DNA of 64,000 bases from Nelumbo lutea (lineage: Eukaryota > Streptophyta > Magnoliopsida > Proteales > Nelumbonaceae), in NCBI GenBank assembly GCA_022828595.1, contig JAKGHH010000004.1, positions 81,868,270 to 81,932,269 on the forward strand. The letters run 5' to 3'. Below, piece after piece: positions 61,601 to 64,000 of this stretch. Each line of letters starts with the position of its first letter. Within the stretch, counting starts at the first letter, position 1. Under the pieces are notes generated by a model. That model was not told where the DNA came from and ran no database searches. It saw nothing but the letters and a program-made list of their open reading frames with translations. The position numbers and the translations under genes are program-made.

Positions 61601-63357
61601 ACTGACTTATGTTTTTTGAGCATAATGTGAATATGCATGGAAGTTATCATTGCCTTTGGAGCCTGTTAGATCTGATCTCTGTTTTAGTTTCTCACTTTAA
61701 CAAATGAGAGAATTATGTTTTATTTTTTGAGCATAATGTGACTGGATATCATGCTGTTGGACCCGATCTGATCTTTAACATTTTCTATTCGTAATTGATA
61801 TCACTTCACTTCCTCTTTTTACTGTTCTAAAATATTTACAATGTTTGAGCCTGTTGAAACTGATCTCTGTTTTTATTACTCATTTTTAACAATCTTCCAA
61901 TGTTTTGCAGGATAACCCACTAATTATAGAATGTTTCGATTTCAACAGCAGTGGAAAACATGAAATTATAGGGTAAATGGGTAACTGATGAATTCTTTGG
62001 GCTCATGTGTTGTTATGTAATTTTCTTCATTATTCTTCTTTATATTTGACATAGTTTAACTTCTCATTGGTTTTCTCCCTCATCAGGAAGCTTCAGAAGT
62101 CAGTTGCAGACCTGGAAAGACTTCACAAGGAAAAGATTGGAGCAAATTTTCACTTACCATCTTCTGGTCGACAAGGCCATGAGAAGGTGGTTGTTTGGTT
62201 TTGAATTGAAAAACAATTTTGCTATATATTATTATATCTTGATTGATTTTGTTGGTCAGTAAAAATCACAATGATTTTAAGTGTGCAAATACCGTAAAAA
62301 TAAAAACTCCCAATGTGATTTTATCATCCCAATACATTCAACCTTTTGGCCTAAGCCTTTCAAGGAGGACCCTAATATATAGCTCACTCCTCCCTACCCA
62401 CCCCTTCTCTGGCTGGGGAATCAACTATAGTTGTTAGTACTTAAAAACAAGGATCTTGCCTCTAATAATTTGACATTGTGTTCATCATCCCCCTGCATCT
62501 TGAATGTTGCCATGTTTAACTACCCTTGCCTTCACTGCTTTTTTCTACAGATTCTGAAGGGTCAGCTTTTTGTAGATGGGTTTTGTGAGAAATTGCTGTA
62601 CAGTTTTTTGGATTACATCTCTAGTGGATTTGAACTTAACTTTATGGTTGCTGTTGATTTCACAGGTATGTTGCCTCCAGTTGGTGGTGTAATGTTTTAG
62701 TTGGTGTCTTGGTGCTGTCATTGCAATTGAACCTGTTCAGATGATGATTTAAAGTTTTTTTTTTTCCTTTTTCAGCTTCAAATGGAAATCCTCGACTCCC
62801 GGAATCTTTGCACTATATTGATCCATCAGGAAGACTGAATGCTTACCAGCAGGTTACAGATTACACTTTCTATCTTTTTTTTCCTTTTCCACAGGAAATG
62901 AAGCAAATTGTTTTCTTGGTGTTGAATATCATAGTTTGTCTGTGGAATTAGTAGTTTTACACATGATAGGACTGTAGGCCTTACTCCATGGATAGGTGTA
63001 CAGTTACTTTCATCTTGTGGGGGACATTTACTTTTCTCTGTTCTGCAGGACCTTGACATGCAAGCAACATGTAAATTTCAATTATTTATTGACCATTTCT
63101 TGTACTTATAGGATTCCGAATGTTGATTTGGGCTTGTAACAAGTTTTACAGTAATATGCATTTTTCTGTCCAAATATATTGTGTCCAGGTAGATGTCGTA
63201 ACTGTCAACTCCTGTGCAGGCTATACTTGAGGTTGGAGAGGTCATTCAAGTCTATGATTCTGATAAACAATTTCCTGCTTGGGGTTTTGGAGGAAGGTCA
63301 ATTGATGGTACAATCTCTCATTGTTTCAACTTGAATGGAAGTGTTAGAGAGTGCGAG
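31684..63357 (+). CDS. BON3: BONZAI/copine family protein, BON3-like (partial at 3' end)
   Basis: Twelve exons lie in the window: 31684-31845, 56586-56633, 57389-57537, 57655-57703, 60671-60727, 61023-61202, 61313-61447, 61911-61972, 62087-62186, 62551-62665, 62776-62852, 63220-63357. All phases join. They give 424 residues; the rest of the vWA domain lies past the window edge. The protein starts MGGC (N-myristoylation glycine, possible acylation cysteine). It has C2A (about 54-190, with SKSDPM and FDVDT), C2B (about 190-330, with SKSDPF and FDFN) and the start of the copine/vWA domain with the MIDAS-like DFTAS at 350-354. Copines bind phospholipids through Ca2+ and act at the plasma membrane; plant BON proteins restrain NLR immunity. 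The MGGC..KGG start and DPFLRISRV favour BON3 over BON1/2. Intron 1 is about 24.7 kb and full of transposons. Intron 7 is GC-AG. Confidence 0.93.
31846..33959 (+). other. BON3 intron 1, proximal part
   Basis: No exon candidate is seen here. 31960-32320 is T- and GT-rich with a GATA run near 32290. Around 33480-33890 there is AT-rich MITE-like debris ending in a CAGCCCTA word, without a matching left end. Confidence 0.5.
33960..35042 (+). pseudogene. RTE-type LINE reverse transcriptase, 5' part of split copy
   Basis: The frames read a linker ([18 protein letters not shown]), [19 protein letters not shown], and then [20 protein letters not shown] with the catalytic block [12 protein letters not shown]. 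These words belong to the plant LINE type that is often misannotated as 'craniofacial development protein 2-like'. Stops and frameshifts are frequent. The reading continues toward a KTEYM.CKF block and is then cut by the chromovirus at 35043; its continuation is at 54506. Confidence 0.88.
35043..35431 (+). repeat. G2 5' LTR with internal tandem repeat
   Basis: 389 bases. It has a tandem duplication of about 90 bases (35096-35189 and 35190-35277) around ACAAGTTGGCAAGCTATAAT. A TATAAATACAGAGG box near 35298 marks the promoter. The same two-unit layout is found in the broken 3' LTR. Confidence 0.85.
35463..37180 (+). pseudogene. G2 gag with internal duplication
   Basis: It starts [12 protein letters not shown]. 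The gag core is visible in pieces: [40 protein letters not shown] and [21 protein letters not shown] knuckle (CYNC....FGPGHKCK) occurs twice because a segment of about 640-670 bases is duplicated (35920-36530 against 36560-37200). Stops occur in every frame. Confidence 0.8.
37190..38420 (+). pseudogene. G2 protease and linker, split by a MITE
   Basis: The protease remnant reads [20 protein letters not shown] before the MITE at 37404-37946, and [21 protein letters not shown] after it. The linker ([20 protein letters not shown], 38300-38370) leads to RT. The usual catalytic triad is altered in this copy. Confidence 0.75.
37404..37946. repeat. hAT MITE (CTGTTCATGGGC family), copy 2, in G2 protease
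   Basis: It has perfect 16-base terminal inverted repeats (TAGACCTGTTCATGGG and its complement). The same octamer GTGATAGC lies on both sides (37396-37403 and 37947-37954). The arms are GC-rich with GGCCCGGCCCG words; the core has an AT-rich stretch and CT repeats. The host reading frame continues across it when it is skipped. Same family as 26180-26843 but much better preserved. Confidence 0.95.
38430..39620 (+). pseudogene. G2 reverse transcriptase and RNase H
   Basis: Frames read [40 protein letters not shown] and the catalytic FFDDILVYS. The thumb and connection follow ([18 protein letters not shown]). The RNase H part has [14 protein letters not shown] and [15 protein letters not shown], ending with [17 protein letters not shown]. 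Multiple stops and shifts are present. Confidence 0.9.
39740..41020 (+). pseudogene. G2 integrase and chromodomain remnant
   Basis: It has the zinc-binding HHCC region ([12 protein letters not shown] and [10 protein letters not shown]), then the catalytic core ([43 protein letters not shown]). A C-terminal [19 protein letters not shown] block follows. A chromodomain tail ([20 protein letters not shown]) can be read near 40930-41010. The chromodomain assigns G2 to the chromovirus branch. Three frames are needed to read it through. Confidence 0.9.
41062..43387 (+). mobile_element. TR-GAG: short LTR element with gag only
   Basis: The LTRs are 41062-41610 and 42841-43387, with TGTTATGGACGC at the start and CCCATAACA at the end (the right LTR lacks its last bases). 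They are nearly identical, so the insertion looks young. A primer site close to tRNA-Met (TGCTATCAGAGC) lies at 41614, and a purine tract (GGAGGGGAG) before the right LTR. Only about 1.2 kb lies between the LTRs and it contains gag alone. The left flank GACTA is in the 3' LTR of G2; the right flank is lost at a deletion junction. It must have moved with enzymes from another element. Confidence 0.85.
41634..42773 (+). pseudogene. gag of the TR-GAG element
   Basis: It starts [20 protein letters not shown] (coiled coil). The gag core follows ([40 protein letters not shown]), then a 95-base tandem duplication (42204-42393) that introduces a stop at 42249. After this comes a basic, Ser-rich stretch and a CCHC knuckle [14 protein letters not shown]. 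The frame ends in an acidic stretch ([11 protein letters not shown]). There is no protease or RT downstream. Confidence 0.8.
43388..43545 (-). repeat. Duplicated tail of the chromodomain region
   Basis: A segment with CTTGTCCTCAAGGTT and GAAATTGGTCTCGAAGCAAG occurs twice (about 43388-43448 and 43481-43542). A third partial copy of CTTGTCCTCAAGGTT lies between them. On the minus strand the copies repeat the NLEDKV end of the chromodomain. Confidence 0.8.
43490..43632 (-). pseudogene. Chromodomain of the NDUFV1-carrying element
   Basis: The minus strand reads [20 protein letters not shown] followed by [15 protein letters not shown]. This is the aromatic and acidic pattern of the integrase-linked chromodomain of chromoviruses. 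It comes directly after the NDUFV1 sequence, so the catalytic part of pol is missing. Confidence 0.85.
43641..44541 (-). pseudogene. NDUFV1: Captured NDUFV1 (complex I 51-kDa subunit), downstream part
   Basis: The minus strand reads [74 protein letters not shown], the iron-sulfur motif [11 protein letters not shown] and [12 protein letters not shown], ending near DAAAWPVQG. These are collinear with plant NDUFV1, the flavoprotein that binds FMN and NADH in mitochondrial complex I. No introns are visible. Damage: two stops (at the positions of EYVNE and GYDFD), one-base losses near 44300 and 43746, and a short deletion before the HTICALG region. It continues 52360-52100 across the copia insertion. 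It is a fragment inside a retroelement, not the functional gene. Confidence 0.92.
44542..44762 (+). repeat. Ty1/copia 5' LTR
   Basis: 221 bases, with a TATAAATACAAATG promoter box near 44639 and a CTT/TTC microsatellite (about 44700-44758) that is shorter in the 3' copy, explaining most of the length difference. Confidence 0.93.
44781..46736 (-). mobile_element. Solo LTR, family S, copy C
   Basis: 1956 bases, starting CGAAGGGATG (first base changed from the TG of copies A and B) and ending CTGTCTAACA. GGACC lies on both sides (44776-44780 and 46737-46741), a perfect 5-bp duplication. It landed six bases after the primer-binding site of the copia element. The same GTGGACGCCCAAATC, CGCCCCTTCC and CATTACCTTTGTC landmarks occur in the other two copies. 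Confidence 0.9.
47516..48470 (+). pseudogene. Copia gag, frameshifted
   Basis: From the ATG at 47516 the frame reads [20 protein letters not shown] and [16 protein letters not shown], typical of copia gag. It shifts near 47905 and continues with [16 protein letters not shown] and [11 protein letters not shown]. The zinc knuckle near 48350 reads [15 protein letters not shown]: its last cysteine is replaced by tyrosine. Confidence 0.85.
48700..49016 (+). pseudogene. Copia aspartic protease
   Basis: [13 protein letters not shown] is the catalytic motif, followed by [19 protein letters not shown] and [20 protein letters not shown]. It shares the frame with the end of gag and closes at a stop at 49010-49012. 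Confidence 0.88.
49050..50000 (+). pseudogene. Copia integrase
   Basis: A pre-integrase HHCC region is seen ([16 protein letters not shown], then TCQLSKHCR). The catalytic core follows with [38 protein letters not shown] and the [20 protein letters not shown] block. Stops lie at 49195 and 49457, and a frameshift near 49820. Confidence 0.9.
50001..51390 (+). pseudogene. Copia reverse transcriptase (RVT_2)
   Basis: A Pro/Ser-rich linker leads to [35 protein letters not shown] and [21 protein letters not shown] one-base shift near 50775 separates it from [14 protein letters not shown] and the catalytic [12 protein letters not shown]. The C-terminal part has [20 protein letters not shown] and [15 protein letters not shown]. 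Well preserved, with few breaks. Confidence 0.92.
51402..51887 (+). pseudogene. Copia RNase H
   Basis: [59 protein letters not shown] and [13 protein letters not shown] are the classical copia RNase H blocks. The frame is open to its natural end just before the purine tract; a stop separates it from RT. Confidence 0.93.
51895..52099 (+). repeat. Ty1/copia 3' LTR
   Basis: 205 bases, starting TGTTGACAGG and ending TACTCAACA, followed by the target duplication TGGGT. It differs from the 5' LTR by a few substitutions and the shorter CTT tract. Confidence 0.93.
52100..52360 (-). pseudogene. NDUFV1: Captured NDUFV1, upstream part, fused in frame to gag
   Basis: Directly after the gag words LEAAFVNGL the minus strand continues in the same frame with [40 protein letters not shown] and [20 protein letters not shown]. 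These are the N-terminal core of plant NDUFV1, including the glycine-rich NADH/FMN segment. The mitochondrial targeting region is absent. The frame runs to the copia target site and resumes at 44541. Confidence 0.93.
52361..53110 (-). pseudogene. gag of the NDUFV1-carrying chromovirus
   Basis: It starts at the ATG at 53110 ([18 protein letters not shown]), just after the primer site. A coiled-coil N-terminal part is followed by one stop (52876-52874), then the gag core [34 protein letters not shown] and [20 protein letters not shown]. It ends in [17 protein letters not shown], where the reading passes into NDUFV1 without a shift. The C-terminal gag part with the zinc knuckle, and protease, are missing. 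Confidence 0.88.
53140..53574 (-). repeat. 5' LTR of the NDUFV1-carrying chromovirus
   Basis: 435 bases with TGATAGG...CCTATCA ends. A minus-strand AGTATAAGAAGGGG box near 53351-53365 is a likely promoter. The primer site is one base inside. No second copy of this LTR is seen in the window. Confidence 0.85.
53575..54505 (+). repeat. G2 3' LTR, distal pieces
   Basis: 53575-53688 and 54306-54505 continue the LTR that starts at 41034. The LTR stretch between about TACAAGTATATTC and GAATC of the 5' copy is missing at the left break. The end CTACCCAACA at 54505 corresponds to CTATCCAACA at 35431. Confidence 0.85.
53689..54305 (-). mobile_element. 5'-truncated L1-type LINE, RNase H end with poly(A)
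   Basis: On the minus strand an RNase H (RVT_3 type) reads [38 protein letters not shown] and [17 protein letters not shown], ending [21 protein letters not shown] 3' non-coding part and a poly(A) tail follow (T run at 53689-53707). It is flanked by a 19-base direct repeat, 53670-53688 and 54306-54324, with two mismatches, so the insertion is a classical target-primed event. Only the 3' end of the LINE was inserted. Confidence 0.9.
54506..55125 (+). pseudogene. RTE-type LINE, 3' part of the split copy
   Basis: It continues the LINE cut at 35042. The words [35 protein letters not shown] and [12 protein letters not shown] match the C-terminal region of the same plant LINE type, in several frames. 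It ends in an A-rich stretch (AAACAAACAAATAG near 55120). Confidence 0.82.
55205..56110 (+). pseudogene. RTE-type LINE endonuclease half
   Basis: The frame reads [20 protein letters not shown] and [20 protein letters not shown], the endonuclease of the same LINE type. Decayed frames follow up to [20 protein letters not shown]. It stops about where the other half (33960-35042) begins in the protein order. Orientation is the same (+). Confidence 0.8.
56111..56585 (+). other. BON3 intron 1, distal part
   Basis: No TE boundary or exon is recognised here. The stretch is AT-rich and becomes pyrimidine-rich before the acceptor TGCAG at 56581-56585. Confidence 0.5.
56634..57388 (+). other. BON3 intron 2
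   Basis: It contains a GA/AAG-rich stretch (56855-56945) followed by GGCCCATAACTAAGGCCC-type sequence (57064-57160), possibly a decayed LTR fragment. No coding sequence is recognised. Confidence 0.45.
57704..59370 (+). other. BON3 intron 4, first part
   Basis: AT-rich intron sequence. Short frames at 58598-58810 and 59134-59370 show no recognised domain, but the second leads into the L1 fragment and may be its upstream part. Confidence 0.4.
59371..60105 (+). pseudogene. L1-type LINE fragment with RNase H, in BON3 intron 4
   Basis: The region reads [33 protein letters not shown] and then RNase H words [40 protein letters not shown] and [17 protein letters not shown]. It is homologous to the L1 fragment at 53689-54305 but diverged and in the opposite orientation. 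Frames are broken at about 59797 and 60030. Confidence 0.85.
60420..60515 (+). pseudogene. Second L1 RNase H tail in BON3 intron 4
   Basis: This short piece reads [20 protein letters not shown], the same RNase H end as at 60035-60105 but diverged. It may be a second insertion, or the true tail of the first LINE separated from it by 300 bases of inserted DNA (60106-60419). Confidence 0.6.
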
Positions 63358-64000
63358 GTGAGGTTTCTAATGCTGTTCTTGTGCCTTTTTTTATCTCATG
63401 TTATTTGTTGATTATTGGGTTCTATATTATCAGCTGAATATTTTTAAATGTGAATTATTTGTGACCTATATGCATGTTGATATGTAATTTCATAATTGGT
63501 CATGTGGACTCAATTGAGAGTTTAGTCGATCAAATAAAGTATTAAAGGAAACTCATAAAATATACAGTATAACTCAATTTAACTAAGCTCTATATCAGCT
63601 TAAAAAAACTATGGCATAAGGTGAAGGAAAATTAACTAGTCATGTACTGCTTGTTTGTAACTTTTTATACTAATGATGCATTATTTCTCTATATGGAGAC
63701 TGTGGCTGAAACAGCTTCAGTTTATGAAGAGATTGTGCTGTTACAGTATTACTTATTCACCTCTGCCCAATTTGTACATCAAAAGGGGACCTTACTAAAG
63801 TGGTTGGCCATGAGTGTAGATGTACAGTTTGGTAACCAGTTTATGAAAAGAGTTTGGATAATTGTTTGACACATTGTTCATTTAGCAAATAATACAAATA
63901 AATACTAACAACATCATTAAGCATCTCATGAAGTTTTTAGTTGGATTTGTCGGATTAGATGGTGAACAAACCTGATTTTCTATGTGCCTACATGTTCTAT
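63358..64000 (+). other. BON3 intron 12, unfinished
   Basis: After the donor GTGAGG no further exon is recognised up to the window edge. The open frame at 63642-63869 shows no vWA match. The remaining exons, about 150 codons if the length is like other plant copines, must lie beyond position 64000. Confidence 0.6.

Noticed and set aside
63642..63869. 75-codon frame as a further copine exon
   Set aside because: No similarity to the vWA domain and no suitable acceptor in frame.

Overview
The window is nuclear DNA of a flowering plant. The evidence is intron-split plant genes (a DCD-domain protein and a BONZAI/copine), plant Ty3/gypsy Tat and chromovirus elements, Ty1/copia, RTE- and L1-type LINEs, and many hAT-type MITEs. 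The genus cannot be told from the sequence alone. Only two host genes look intact. Most of the rest is transposable-element DNA, much of it decayed.

Layout. 1-3200: intergenic DNA with two fold-back elements and one hAT-like MITE. About 3216-7572 (+): a DCD (Development and Cell Death) domain gene with an inferred 5'UTR intron that holds a hAT MITE. 7600-15500: TE-derived intergenic DNA with a degenerate repeat array split by a solo LTR (9199-11080), several MITEs and short tandem duplications. 15599-25728 (- strand): a 10.1-kb Tat-lineage Ty3/gypsy element inserted in an AAT microsatellite. It carries gag, protease, RT, two RNase H domains, integrase, a 104-bp tandem repeat and an antisense, intron-containing extra gene (aORF, + strand). 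26180-30580: hAT MITEs and a second solo LTR. 31684 to beyond the window end (+): a BON3-like copine gene.

Intron 1 of the copine gene is about 24.7 kb and is a Russian-doll nest. An RTE LINE was split by a chromovirus (G2, 35043-54505). G2 was hit by a gag-only TR-GAG element (41062-43387), by a hAT MITE in its protease, by an L1 fragment in its 3' LTR, and by a second chromovirus on the minus strand. That second chromovirus was split by a Ty1/copia element (44542-52099), which in turn contains a third solo LTR (44781-46736).

Most notable find: the minus-strand chromovirus has lost its pol gene. In its place is a long stretch of the coding sequence of the nuclear gene for the 51-kDa complex I subunit (NDUFV1/CI51), joined in frame behind gag and followed by the element's own chromodomain. 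It is a gag-NDUFV1-chromodomain chimera, now broken by stops, frameshifts and the copia insertion. Other points are a GC-AG intron and a duplicated splice donor in the copine gene, a Tat antisense gene with its own TATA box, three solo LTRs of one family with 5-bp target duplications, two LINE halves in swapped order, and a MITE whose end shares shuffled segments with adjacent DNA. All calls come from reading the sequence; no alignment or database search was run.
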